This document shows, in pieces, positions 17,295 to 26,128 of a stretch of 64,000 nucleotides of DNA (its first letter is position 1; the number at the start of each line of letters is the position of its first letter). This stretch comes from Calothrix sp. NIES-3974. GTDB lineage: Bacteria > Cyanobacteriota > Cyanobacteriia > Cyanobacteriales > Nostocaceae. A model generated the notes under the pieces. That model saw only the letters and a program-made list of their open reading frames with translations. It searched no databases and was not told the DNA's origin. The stretch is from NCBI RefSeq assembly GCF_002368395.1, contig NZ_AP018254.1:1116001-1180000 (forward strand), given 5' to 3'. The translations under genes were made by a program, and so were the position numbers.

Positions 17295-17518
17295 TTATCA
17301 AAACCCAATCGCTGCTTAACCTCCTCCCAAGTAGAACCTTGCTGTGGATTTTGACGATGTAATCCTAAACGTCTGTCTAATTCTTGTTTTTGACTTTCCC
17401 TCAAGGGAAATTCCGAAGCATCGCATTCAAGCAAAATACTATCCCATAAGTCCTCAGCTAGCTGTATTCGCTCGGATACACTTAATTCGGAAATATCGAC
17501 CTTTAATATAGGGTGCAT
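17291..17518 (-). CDS. Antitoxin, addiction-module component family
   Basis: The 75-residue partner of the RelE/ParE toxin. The pattern LSVSERIQLAEDLWDSI (about 11-27), then LRESQKQELDRRL and NPQQGSTWEEVKQRL, matches the putative addiction-module component family (TIGR02574 type), which is usually encoded just upstream of a RelE/ParE toxin. It should bind and neutralise the toxin. It is the first gene of the two-gene operon and overlaps the toxin start. The whole module sits between two near-identical 130-base direct repeats, which suggests arrival or duplication as a unit. Confidence 0.85.
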   Translation of the reverse strand: MHPILKVDISELSVSERIQLAEDLWDSILLECDASEFPLRESQKQELDRRLGLHRQNPQQGSTWEEVKQRLGFDK

Positions 17519-17656
17519 GGTTATTTGTTTAAAATAAATATCGTTACTGTATTTCTATATCCTTTAGATTATAAATCAGGAATGACTTGCTTAATCGTTG
17601 GAGAAATTGCGATTTTGCGATCGCTTTTCCACAATGACGAATTTACGATTATTCAT

Positions 17657-17785
17657 TAGTGGTGAGGGGTATTGCGAACGCTCTTTTCATAATCAAGGTT
17701 TTTGCTGCTTTGGGTGAAAGTGCGATCGCTTTTCTCGTTGGTGGTGAGGGGTATTGCGATCGCTTTTCCCACGATGACGGTTTTC
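17657..17785. repeat. HIP1-rich direct repeat, copy on right of toxin-antitoxin pair
   Basis: Direct copy of 16859-16988, with a few substitutions and a short deletion. Open frames seen here on both strands are by-products of the repeat. Confidence 0.75.
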
Positions 17786-17794
17786 TCTCGTCCC

Positions 17795-17890
17795 GATGCT
17801 CCGCGTGGGGACGCATTGCACGAGTCTCTGACTCGAATCAGGAAGCAGAGCTTCCCGATCTGTATTCCAAAGCCAGAGTCTTGGAACAAG
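17795..17890. repeat. ~100-bp dispersed repeat (GCTCCGCGTGG type), copy 2
   Basis: Same order of blocks as 16595-16700, including GCCAGAGTCTTGGAAC. Confidence 0.7.
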
Positions 17891-18028
17891 TTTGTGGTCA
17901 CGGTTTGTGCATGAATTTGTATCTCTTCCCAAGGAGGAATGCAATACTGCTCGTTCAGGATTTTTCGTAGTGATTCTATTTCCCTACTCCCTACTCCCCA
18001 CTCCCTACTCACGGAAAGTTTTAGGAAT

Positions 18029-19009
18029 TTACTCCCAATCCGGGGTTAGTCCTTTAGATTTCAGCCATTCACGGTTAAAGATGCGTGACTGGTAACGCGT
18101 CCCACTATCGCATAAAATCGTCACAATTGTGTGTCCTGGTCCCATTTGTTTGGCAAGCTTGACCGCAGCACCCACATTAATACCCGTAGAACCACCCATT
18201 AATAACCCATCTTTATACAAAAGCTGATACACTACCCTCAGTGCCTCTTGGTCATTGACTTGAATTGCGTCATCTGTGGGTGCGCCTTCCATATTGGCGG
18301 TAATCCGACTATTTCCAATTCCTTCCGTAATGGAATTACCTTCAATCTTGATTTCACCTGTCTTAATATAGCTATATAAACCGCTACCCATTGGGTCAGC
18401 GACCACACAGCGAATTTGGGGATTTTTTTCCTTCAAATACATAGCCACACCAGCAAAAGTACCACCAGTTCCCGTTGCAGCCACCCAAGCATCCACATTA
18501 CCATCGGTTTGTCGCCAAATTTCTGCACCTGTCGTTTCATAGTGAGCTTGACGATTGGCCAGATTATCAAATTGATTAGCCCAAATTGCGTTTTCCATCT
18601 CACTCGCAATCCGTCCAGAAAGCTTGACGTAATTATTTGGGTCTTTGTAGGGAACTGCTGGAACTGGTCGTACTTCTGCACCCAGCACCCGTAACGCATC
18701 CATTTTTTCCTGGGATTGGGTGTCGGGAATAATAATTAAACATTTATATCCTTTGGCATTACAAATATGGGCTAATCCAATACCCGTATTACCAGCAGTT
18801 CCTTCCACAACGGTTCCACCGGGTTTGAGAATACCCTTTGCTTCTGCATCTTGAATAATATACAACGCTGCTCGGTCTTTGACAGAACCACCGGGATTGA
18901 GAAATTCGGCTTTTGCCAAGATATTACAACCCGTTTCTTCACTAAAGCTTTTGAGTTTGATGAGGGGTGTATTTCCAACTGTACCGATGAATCCGTCTTT
19001 GATATCCAT
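18029..19009 (-). CDS. cysK: Cysteine synthase A (O-acetylserine sulfhydrylase)
   Basis: This PLP enzyme makes L-cysteine from O-acetylserine and sulfide. The PLP lysine sits in NPGGSVKDRAA (about residue 42). The phosphate-binding loops GTAGNTGIG (about 72) and GTGGTFAG (about 180) and the GGSTGIN substrate loop are present. The start is set at the ATG at 19009, preceded by AGGTGA at good spacing; a TTG 24 bases upstream would place the Shine-Dalgarno inside the coding region. At 326 residues it is a normal full-length enzyme. The gene stands alone, with a TAGAGACGACCC palindrome repeat about 85 bases upstream of its start. Related cystathionine-beta-synthase-like enzymes are possible, but no CBS domain follows. 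Confidence 0.92.
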   Translation of the reverse strand: MDIKDGFIGTVGNTPLIKLKSFSEETGCNILAKAEFLNPGGSVKDRAALYIIQDAEAKGILKPGGTVVEGTAGNTGIGLAHICNAKGYKCLIIIPDTQSQEKMDALRVLGAEVRPVPAVPYKDPNNYVKLSGRIASEMENAIWANQFDNLANRQAHYETTGAEIWRQTDGNVDAWVAATGTGGTFAGVAMYLKEKNPQIRCVVADPMGSGLYSYIKTGEIKIEGNSITEGIGNSRITANMEGAPTDDAIQVNDQEALRVVYQLLYKDGLLMGGSTGINVGAAVKLAKQMGPGHTIVTILCDSGTRYQSRIFNREWLKSKGLTPDWE

Positions 19010-19091
19010 TTTTTTGTCACCTGTATTTGCCAAGATATATACAAATTTTGGCTCATTCTGGGTACAGGTTCGGAATGTTTTGGGGAAAAAT

Positions 19092-19138
19092 GTAGAGACG
19101 ACCCGTCGGGTCTGTAGAGACGACCCGTCGGGTCGTCT
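19092..19138. repeat. tandem GACGACCCGTCGGGTC palindromes
   Basis: Two adjacent copies of GTAGAGACGACCCGTCGGGT, the second complete with its right arm CGTCT, upstream of cysK. Confidence 0.75.
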
Positions 19139-19219
19139 AGTAGGTGACAGTTTGGAACTGAGGATACAAAATTTATTGGATTACCTCGTAAGACGTAGAG
19201 AGTAATCCAAAATCCAAAA

Positions 19220-22084
19220 TCATTTGACTCCCTGTCCCGCGACTACCGCAGGACCAGCCGAAACTACGACAATTTTATCAGGGTGTAGTAAATTACGTGC
19301 GGCTTGATTTACTTGCGCAAGGGTAATTTCGCGAATTTTTTCCGGTAAATTCCGTAATTCCTCCCGATTTAAATCGTACACCTCATTCATCACGATTCGA
19401 TATGCCAATTCTTCCGGGTTGGCAAGGGCTACGATATAGTTACTAATTAGGGTTTGTTTGGCTGTTTCTAACTCGTTGGTGGTAATACCGTTTTTCACTA
19501 CATCCTCTAATAGTTTGCGGGTGCTAGAAACTGCTCTGTTGGTGTCTTCGGGACTGGTTTGCATCTCAATCAGAAATGTCCCCGAATTCCGACCCGCTAT
19601 AAAGTTACTGTAAATACCATAGGTCAAACCTTGGCGATCGCGTATTTCTGCACCTAAACGACTAGAAAGGGTGTCTCCTCCCAATACTTGATTGAGAATC
19701 TGGGCTGCGTAATACTGAGAACTATGACGTTTTATGCCAATTCCCCCCATATAGGTGACTGTTTGGGCTTTTCCGGGGAGGACGGAATTCACTTGGATGA
19801 GATGATTGAGGGCTTTGACGGATGGATATTTGGCTTGGGGTATCTCTCCTGTAACTTTCCACCCTCCAAATTCCCGTTGAAGTTGCGATCGCACCTGATT
19901 GATATCAAAGTCCCCCACCAGTGCCAAAATGGTGGTGTCGGGACGGTAATGGGCATTTTTAAATTTAATTACATCTTGACGGTGAATGCGTCGTAGACTT
20001 TCTGGAGTCGGATGCAAGTGTAGGGGATGTTGTTTTGGATACAGTGATTGGGTAAATTTCCGCCGAGCAACTTCGTGGGGATCGTCCAGGTCTTGCTTCA
20101 GGGATATCAGAGATTGCTGACGAGCTAGGTCTAGTTCTTTTTGGGGAAATATGGGATTTATCACTGCATCGGCTAAGGTATGTATTAATACTGACAAATC
20201 TGAGGATAAGCTGCTACCTTCAATTCGCACGCCTTCTCGCATGGCGGTAAAATCAAGACTAGCACCCTGTGATTCTAAGGTTTGGGCTAATTGGTAAGCA
20301 TTTTGGGTTTTGGTTCCGCTCATGAGGTTTTCAGCTACCAAGTCCGCTAAACCAGCTTTATCTTCCGGGTCATACTCAGAACCAGCACGAATATAGCCAC
20401 TCATGGTGACGGTGGGGGTGGTGGAATCTGGTAATAATAGTACCCGCATCCCATTATCTAAAACAATTTGTTCGGGGAGGGGTTGAATGTGCTGGACTGG
20501 TTGGGGATTAATTTGGGGTAAATATTGACGAATTACTTCCGGGTCAATTGTCCCCCCCACAATTAAATGCTCTCCGGTGACGGGTATTTTCCCCTTACCA
20601 CGATTGCTATTTTTCACACTCGTACTCGGTTGGGTGGGTTGAAAAAATCCCACTGTCCGTAATTCTGGTTGTAAATACTTGCTGACGACGCGTTGTATAT
20701 CTTCGGGTGTAATGCGATCGATGGCTGCTAGGTAACGGTCAATAAATTGATAATCACCAGTAGTTAGTTGGTCGTTGGCTAACTGCATGGCCAAACTGGT
20801 AATATCACGGTTACTGAGAATGATCGACGTTTTGAATTGGGCTTTAGCTCGGTTGAGTTCAGTTGCACTGGGGGGTTTTTTCGCAAGTTTTGCGATCGCC
20901 TGTCGCAATTTTAGATCCAATTTGGGTAAATCGGCATCCGGTGCAGCGCTCACCAAGACTTCATACCATCCACCCTCCACTAAATTCGCTGTGGAAGCTT
21001 TGATATCACTGGCTAATCCCGTATCTACTAGCTCCCGATATAACCGTGATGTTCTTCCATCCGAGAGGATGTAATCCACCACATCTAAGACTGGTGCATC
21101 TTCATCGGTGATGGTTGGTGCTGGATAAACCGCTTGGATTAATGCCGTACCCCCCGGTTCCCGTAATATAATCGGTTTATCCCCATTTCCCGTGGCTGCG
21201 TTTGCCTTGTGTTGTGCTTGTTGTTTCTCCCCACCATTTTTATCTCCGGGAATCTGCCCAAAAATTTCCTCCACTTTCCCCAGGGTAGTTGTGGTGTCAA
21301 AATCTCCTACAATTACCAATACCGCATTACTCGGCTGGTAAAAACGTTGATAATAGCGAGAAACCGCTTCCACACTAAAATTTTCCACATCGGCCTTTGT
21401 TCCCCCCACTGGTAAACCATAGGGATGATCTGGAAACATCCTCCGCATCACAGCCCGACTCAAACGATACTCAGGACTGTTTTCATACCCCTGTAACTCG
21501 GAAATCACAACCCGCTTCTCGCTAGCTAGCTCTTCTTCCTCAATCAGAGCATTTTGCATCCTATCTGCTTCCAACACCAGCAGAGCATCCAATTTATCCC
21601 GTTCCACCGTCCCATAGTAGGCCGTTTGGTCAAAACTTGTAAAGGCATTGGAATCACTCCCCAAACTACTAAACAATCGACCAAATTGAATTGGTCGCGT
21701 TTTCGTCCCCTTAAACATCATATGCTCTAACTGGTGGGCAATCCCATTCAATCCTACTTCTTCGTCACGGGAACCCACTCCATACCAAACCTGTACCGAT
21801 ACCACCGGAGCAGTACGTACTTCCTTTGTTAATACGGTCAGACCATTCCCTAAAACTGTTTTACCCACGCTTGTAGCCACAATCGGTTCTACTTTGGCTG
21901 TTAGTCCTTGATTGGATGTATCTAATTTATTCAATACTGTTACTTGCTGGCTATTAACTTGATTCGCAAACACTACAAATTGACGGTACACAAAATCCTC
22001 ATTCAACAAGAGTACCGTGATCAAACACAGACAAAACAGTAAAAACGGAAAACGGTAGCGAGAAAAAGTTGCAAACACAGACAT
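19220..22084 (-). CDS. M16-family zinc metallopeptidase, fused two-domain form
   Basis: This is a likely extracytoplasmic or membrane-anchored peptidase related to PqqL and mitochondrial processing peptidase. Taking the ATG at 22084, residues 10-29 form a membrane anchor (RFPFLLFCLCLITVLLL). The first M16 domain has the inverted zinc motif HQLEH (His117, Glu120, His121) and a downstream acidic ligand in the EEEELASEKRVVISE region. The second M16 half (about 520-940) has LADLVAEN where HxxEH would be, so it is the usual inactive partner, and it keeps the R/Y substrate-binding pattern near DRQGLTYGIYS. Starts at 22183 or 22150 are also open but lack ribosome-binding sites. The total of about 954 residues fits fused M16 proteins. 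Confidence 0.87.
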   Translation of the reverse strand: MSVFATFSRYRFPFLLFCLCLITVLLLNEDFVYRQFVVFANQVNSQQVTVLNKLDTSNQGLTAKVEPIVATSVGKTVLGNGLTVLTKEVRTAPVVSVQVWYGVGSRDEEVGLNGIAHQLEHMMFKGTKTRPIQFGRLFSSLGSDSNAFTSFDQTAYYGTVERDKLDALLVLEADRMQNALIEEEELASEKRVVISELQGYENSPEYRLSRAVMRRMFPDHPYGLPVGGTKADVENFSVEAVSRYYQRFYQPSNAVLVIVGDFDTTTTLGKVEEIFGQIPGDKNGGEKQQAQHKANAATGNGDKPIILREPGGTALIQAVYPAPTITDEDAPVLDVVDYILSDGRTSRLYRELVDTGLASDIKASTANLVEGGWYEVLVSAAPDADLPKLDLKLRQAIAKLAKKPPSATELNRAKAQFKTSIILSNRDITSLAMQLANDQLTTGDYQFIDRYLAAIDRITPEDIQRVVSKYLQPELRTVGFFQPTQPSTSVKNSNRGKGKIPVTGEHLIVGGTIDPEVIRQYLPQINPQPVQHIQPLPEQIVLDNGMRVLLLPDSTTPTVTMSGYIRAGSEYDPEDKAGLADLVAENLMSGTKTQNAYQLAQTLESQGASLDFTAMREGVRIEGSSLSSDLSVLIHTLADAVINPIFPQKELDLARQQSLISLKQDLDDPHEVARRKFTQSLYPKQHPLHLHPTPESLRRIHRQDVIKFKNAHYRPDTTILALVGDFDINQVRSQLQREFGGWKVTGEIPQAKYPSVKALNHLIQVNSVLPGKAQTVTYMGGIGIKRHSSQYYAAQILNQVLGGDTLSSRLGAEIRDRQGLTYGIYSNFIAGRNSGTFLIEMQTSPEDTNRAVSSTRKLLEDVVKNGITTNELETAKQTLISNYIVALANPEELAYRIVMNEVYDLNREELRNLPEKIREITLAQVNQAARNLLHPDKIVVVSAGPAVVAGQGVK

Positions 22085-22260
22085 GGGATTCCGCAGCTTG
22101 ACCTGTAAGCTATGATTACATTCAGTAAAAATAGTTACAGTTGATTTCATTAAACAGTGTATCCCCGGAAACCAGTATGTCACCTCGGCAACACTACAGA
22201 AGCGGGGATAGAATATTCTACAACTAACGACAATTTTCGACTACTATTTTAGACCACTAT

Positions 22261-22704
22261 TTAGGAGAAAATCGTTAATAAACGGATAAATTCTAGGGGT
22301 AATCCATCACTATCGGCAATAAAAGCCACTTCATAGACGCGATCGCCGATTTGTTGCTGTGTGGGTGGTAACAGAACCTGTAGCGGTTGTAACCCGTGGG
22401 AATGATTCTCAGCAGCTTCTGCCATTTTCAGTTGGAGAGCAGATAGCCAAGTCGGTAAATCTTCGACACACCCAGTTAAATCAAAAGACAAGTGATAGTA
22501 ACCCACATAGGATTCGTCCCCAAAAGCATCCGGTGCGGGTTTGGGGGAGGGAATCTGAATTAATTCGATTCTGCCATTTAGACCTTCCAACCAACAGGCC
22601 AAAGTAAAACCAGTGGTAAAACGTTCGCAAACCTGAAAACCGAGCAATTCATAAAAAGCGATCGCCCGATGAATATTGGCGGTGCGAATCGAAACATGGT
22701 GCAT
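22261..22704 (-). CDS. VOC-superfamily protein (glyoxalase/bleomycin-resistance fold)
   Basis: The 147-residue protein begins MHHVSIRTANIHRAIAFYELLGF, the first VOC beta-alpha-beta module. It has RIELIQIPSP near residue 45, HLSFDLT near 72 and LPLEFIRLL at the C-terminus. Possible metal ligands His3, Glu47, His72 and Glu138 follow the VOC spacing. The substrate is unknown; VOC members include lyases, dioxygenases and binding proteins. It lies 10 bases downstream of the TIGR02652-type gene on the same strand, so the two are probably cotranscribed. Confidence 0.8.
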   Translation of the reverse strand: MHHVSIRTANIHRAIAFYELLGFQVCERFTTGFTLACWLEGLNGRIELIQIPSPKPAPDAFGDESYVGYYHLSFDLTGCVEDLPTWLSALQLKMAEAAENHSHGLQPLQVLLPPTQQQIGDRVYEVAFIADSDGLPLEFIRLLTIFS

Positions 22705-22713
22705 AAATTAAAA

Positions 22714-23223
22714 CTACTCAAATAAGCGAAAATAGGGATATCGCACTGGTACACCTGGCTCCTTTTCCAAATCAAAATTAATCACTTCCCAACAAGGGTC
22801 ATCAACCGCTTCTGGACTGAACTCCACGGGCAAACCATACAAACGAGATGCACCATTATCCCCACCACCATTGCGCCAAGGTGTACTCCGCTCCAAATAT
22901 CCACTCATCAAATCTTTGTAACGCCGAGCAATAATCACCCGTGTAGCCCGATAACCCTGAGTATACAATTTATCCAGTGCTTCATGAATTTCAAAGCGAA
23001 TACCATCGGGATGGGTATGCTGACGATACCACTGACTATCCCAACGTCGCCAATGCCTTCCCGACTGAAGATGGATTAGTTCTCCGGTTTGGGGATTAGC
23101 CTCAAAAGCTCCATGACGGGGACACAGATAGGTATCCGTCAAAGTGAGAGCGGGAATCGTTTGATGACAGTGGGGGCACTGAATTTCGGAGCCAAAAATC
23201 GGGTATTGCAAAGCAGAATTCAT
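22714..23223 (-). CDS. TIGR02652-type cyanobacterial zinc-ribbon protein
   Basis: A conserved cyanobacterial protein of unknown function. The N-terminus has CPHCHQTIPALTLTDTYLCPRHG, a CxxC...CxxH zinc-binding ribbon (about residues 13-35). It is followed by a basic aromatic region (RHWRRWDSQWYRQHTHPDG) and a charged helix. The family label is from memory and should be confirmed with the profile. The start is placed at the ATG at 23223 (an adjacent ATG lies at 23226) because the upstream residues MFFIHL are not family-like. The downstream VOC gene is 10 bases away, suggesting an operon. Confidence 0.75.
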   Translation of the reverse strand: MNSALQYPIFGSEIQCPHCHQTIPALTLTDTYLCPRHGAFEANPQTGELIHLQSGRHWRRWDSQWYRQHTHPDGIRFEIHEALDKLYTQGYRATRVIIARRYKDLMSGYLERSTPWRNGGGDNGASRLYGLPVEFSPEAVDDPCWEVINFDLEKEPGVPVRYPYFRLFE

Positions 23224-23590
23224 CATCAAGTGTATAAAAAACAATGTGTTAATTAGGCAGTATAATTATTCAGTACTTAACCACATCAAAATTTTGGTGT
23301 GGTAATGGGTGGGGTCAGGGAGTAGGGAGTAGTAAATCGCATTTACCAGTCAAAGTTGGTATGGTGGACTACTAGAAACCCAGATAACCACTAACATCAG
23401 GAGCGATAGCTCCATGATAGCGGTTAGTTTCACAGTCAAAATTCATTTATCTTCAATCACCCTGCAAAACTTGATTATTAGCTGTAGACACACAAAGAAA
23501 TGATATTCTAATTGTGCGATTGTCCATTGACTAGCAATGATTAATTAATATTCTCAGAAATATCCTTAGATTTATATTTCATATTCTATC

Positions 23591-24112
23591 GTGTCTCCAT
23601 CATTCTACTGGTTGCCACCAGACATTTCCCAAGCTGCATTTGTGGCTGCAAATGCTACCGTCCTCGGTCAAGTCCAAATTGCTCCCGGAGCAAGTATTTG
23701 GTATCAAGCGGTGGTGCGAGGCGATGTGGAAAGAATCGAAATTGGTGAAAATACAAATATCCAAGACGGGGCAATTTTACACTGCGATCGCCATCAACCC
23801 ACAATCCTCGAAGACCACGTTACCATCGGACATCGAGCCGTCATCCACTCTGCCCATATCGAACATGGCTCCCTCATCGGTATTGGCGCAATCATTCTCA
23901 ACGGTGTGCGCATTGGTACTGGTAGCATCGTGGGAGCAGGAGCTGTGGTTACTAAAGATGTCCCCCCCATGTCCCTGGTAATGGGTATTCCCGCCAAAGT
24001 TATCCGTCCCACTACCCCCGAACAAGCCCAAGAATTAATCGCCCACGCCCAAAAATATCACCAATTAGCCCTGGTTCACGCTGGCAAAGGTACGGATATT
24101 GGGTTTGCATAG
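23591..24112 (+). CDS. Gamma-class carbonic anhydrase family protein (hexapeptide repeat)
   Basis: A left-handed beta-helix protein of the gamma-CA/YrdA/CcmM-N-terminal family. It has hexapeptide repeats from about residue 18 (FVAANATVLGQVQIAPGASI) to 130 and a C-terminal helix (PEQAQELIAHAQKYHQLA). His residues in CDRHQP, TIGHRAVIHSAHIEHG and the Asn/Gln-rich NTNIQDGAILH stretch correspond to the trimer-interface zinc site of gamma-CAs. The start is GTG at 23591. The 173 residues match free-standing gamma-CA-like proteins; it lacks the SSU-like repeats of CcmM and is not in a ccm operon here. Activity versus an acyltransferase-like role cannot be decided. Confidence 0.82.
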   Translation: MSPSFYWLPPDISQAAFVAANATVLGQVQIAPGASIWYQAVVRGDVERIEIGENTNIQDGAILHCDRHQPTILEDHVTIGHRAVIHSAHIEHGSLIGIGAIILNGVRIGTGSIVGAGAVVTKDVPPMSLVMGIPAKVIRPTTPEQAQELIAHAQKYHQLALVHAGKGTDIGFA

Positions 24113-24318
24113 GGGAGAGAGAATGCAGGAGAAGTCGGGTTATCTGTATGGGATTCGGGGAAACAGTCAGGACTTGGTGAATTCTGTCAACTTGTAAACA
24201 TTCTTTACAAAATTCATTTTGAAAAAAACACCACTTCGGCTAACAATAAAATGAGAAGTGTTGATAAAACTTAGTAATCTCTAAACTAAATTCAAACTTA
24301 ACAGAGGGGTTCTGAATC

Positions 24319-24444
24319 ATGGACATTGATTTTCGCATCGCGATTGTTCTCGCACCGATTGCAGTCGCTGCTGGTTGGGCTGTTTTTAATATCGGTAGAG
24401 CCGCACTGGTACAACTTCAAAACTTTTTGAACAAGGAAGCTTAA
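24319..24444 (+). CDS. psbY: Photosystem II protein PsbY
   Basis: This 41-residue single-pass thylakoid protein, [19 protein letters not shown] followed by [22 protein letters not shown], matches cyanobacterial PsbY, a peripheral low-molecular-mass subunit of photosystem II near cytochrome b559. The membrane helix spans about residues 5-26. The ATG at 24319 is preceded by GAGGGG about 10 bases upstream. A hairpin with a T-run lies 24 bases after the stop. It is a monocistronic unit. Confidence 0.93.
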
Positions 24445-24465
24445 AAATACTTAATTTGACTAGAT

Positions 24466-24502
24466 AGCCTGGTTTCCGGTCTTGGGACAGCCAGGTTTTT
24501 TG
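24466..24502 (+). terminator. Probable Rho-independent terminator of psbY
   Basis: CCTGG (24468-24472) pairs with CCAGG (24491-24495), followed by TTTTTT. The stem is short and the loop long, but the position just after psbY is right. Confidence 0.6.
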
Positions 24503-24920
24503 GTAATCATAGGGCAATACGCTTAGTGTTAAAGATAACTGTAGGTTTGGTAGAGGCTTTGCGTAGACTGTTGATTTTGTGGAAATTTACCCATAAGTTC
24601 ACGCAGTTTTTGTGATTATCTCGTCCCAATGCTCCGCGTGGGGACGCATTCCACGAGGGCTACTGCTTCTAGATTCTTCAACCCAACCTACCCAATAATC
24701 AGGCTTTTAAGTCTAACTGAACTGTATTGAATTATATGCAATACGCTTCAATTCAGGAAAATTATCGGTATTTAGTTCTTCCCTACCTCCCCACTCCCCA
24801 CTCCCTATTCCCTATTTTCAATCCCAGTTTCCAAAGATTGGATTAATATTACAAAGGTTTTGCGGTGGAATCATCTAGGATAGTAGCACAATAGAACGTT
24901 AATGACACCGAGAAAACCAT
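24503..24920. other. intergenic, with partial GCTCCGCGTGG repeat
   Basis: No gene is seen. Positions 24623-24660 carry the first third of the repeat found at 16595 and 17795. A low-complexity CTCCCCACTCCC tract lies near 24785. Confidence 0.5.
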
Positions 24921-25016
24921 ATGACACCCCATGAATTAGTAACTTTAATTACTTTGCTAGTTCCCGGAATTTTACTGTCTGTGATGATATTAGTCACTTT
25001 TGCCGCTGGAGGATGA
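24921..25016 (+). CDS. Possible 31-residue single-pass membrane peptide
   Basis: ATG at 24921 to TGA at 25014 encodes MTPHELVTLITLLVPGIL followed by LSVMILVTFAAGG. It has one hydrophobic helix with a short polar N-terminus, the shape of small photosynthetic or NDH subunits. I do not recognise it as any known Psb, Psa, Pet or Ndh peptide. The upstream ribosome-binding site is weak. It lies 135 bases before the oxidoreductase gene on the same strand. Conservation in other cyanobacteria would decide whether it is real. Confidence 0.4.
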   Translation: MTPHELVTLITLLVPGILLSVMILVTFAAGG

Positions 25017-25151
25017 TGGGATTTTGGATTTTGGATTACCTCCTACATCCTCTATTCTCTCTCCTTCCTCCAGAGATATTTTCCCCATCGCTAACAGCAA
25101 TTAAGTTTCTTGCGACTAGGATAGAATAAAGAAGGATTGGGAATTTGCAGC

Positions 25152-26024
25152 ATGAAGGTGGCATTTTTAGGCACGGGATTAATGGGACAACCGATGGCGC
25201 AAAGGTTGTTGGATGCAAATGTGCAACTTATTGCCTATAACCGGACTCCGGAAAAACTCGCGCCGTTAAAAGCCGCAGGTGCAGAAATTGCTGAACATCC
25301 GCGTTTTGCAATCCGTGAAGCTGACTGCGTGATTCTCATGTTAACCAATGCTCCTGCCATATATAGCGTTTTGCTGTCGGATACTTCTTGGCGAATGCTA
25401 GCTGGTCGAACTGTGATTCAAATGGGAACGATTACACCTCTAGAAAGTCAAGAAATTCGCGATTCCGTAGTAGCGGCGGGAGCAGAGTATATTGAAGCAC
25501 CTGTTTTAGGGAGTATTCCGGAGGCAAAATCTGGTAATCTGATTGTGATGGTAGGTGCTTTACGGGAGCAGTATCAGCGCTATTTACAGTTATTGCAAAA
25601 TTTTGGACCAAATCCGATTTTAATTGGAGAAGTGGGGACTGCGGCGGCTTTAAAGCTAGCTTTGAATCAGTTAATTGCTGCATTGACTACTGCTTTCGGA
25701 TTGAGTTTGGCCTATATCCAACGGCAAAATGTCAAAGTTGATACTTTTATGCAGATTTTGCGGGAAAGTGCATTGTATGCACCGACCTTTGATAAAAAGT
25801 TACAAAGAATGCTAGAGCATAACTATGCAAATCCGAATTTTCCGACAAAGCATTTACTCAAGGATACGGATTTATTTATTGAGTCGGCGACTGCTCAGGG
25901 TTTAAATGTCAGTAGTATTGAGGGTGTGAGGGAGGTTTTGGATACTGCCATGCGTATGGCATTAGCCCATGCTGATTATTCGTCTTTGTATGCGGCAATT
26001 ACGGCTGCGAATGATGGAAATTAG
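25152..26024 (+). CDS. NAD(P)-dependent beta-hydroxyacid dehydrogenase family protein
   Basis: A member of the 3-hydroxyisobutyrate/6-phosphogluconate-like dehydrogenase family, which oxidise small 2- or 3-hydroxyacids (or reduce succinic semialdehyde/glyoxylate). The N-terminal Rossmann fold reads MKVAFLGTGLMGQPMAQRL with GxGxxG at residues 7-12, and Asn35-Arg36 after strand 2 favours NADP. The substrate signature EAPVLGSIPEAKSGNL (about 115-130) and the catalytic Lys in AALKLALNQLI (about 165) are present, followed by the helical C-terminal domain. The start ATG at 25152 begins the conserved strand. The stop codon abuts a CGCGATATATCGCG palindrome. Substrate is not determined. Confidence 0.87.
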   Translation: MKVAFLGTGLMGQPMAQRLLDANVQLIAYNRTPEKLAPLKAAGAEIAEHPRFAIREADCVILMLTNAPAIYSVLLSDTSWRMLAGRTVIQMGTITPLESQEIRDSVVAAGAEYIEAPVLGSIPEAKSGNLIVMVGALREQYQRYLQLLQNFGPNPILIGEVGTAAALKLALNQLIAALTTAFGLSLAYIQRQNVKVDTFMQILRESALYAPTFDKKLQRMLEHNYANPNFPTKHLLKDTDLFIESATAQGLNVSSIEGVREVLDTAMRMALAHADYSSLYAAITAANDGN

Positions 26025-26051
26025 TAGAGACGCGATATATCGCGTCTCTAC
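26024..26051. repeat. 28-bp palindrome, CGCGATATATCGCG core
   Basis: GTAGAGACGCGATA and its reverse complement form a perfect palindrome starting at the last base of the upstream stop codon. A partial second copy (CGCGTCTCTAC) follows at 26058-26068. It could act as a hairpin at the mRNA end. Confidence 0.75.
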
Positions 26052-26128
26052 TACAATCGCGTCTCTACTACAATTATTTGGGGTCTATAAATTTTCTGAT
26101 CCGAACCGTATTGCCCCAATTCCCCCTG

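Noticed and set aside
17656-18012. several overlapping frames of 67-118 codons on both strands
   Set aside because: They lie in HIP1-rich and GCTCCGCGTGG repeats and code for low-complexity sequence.
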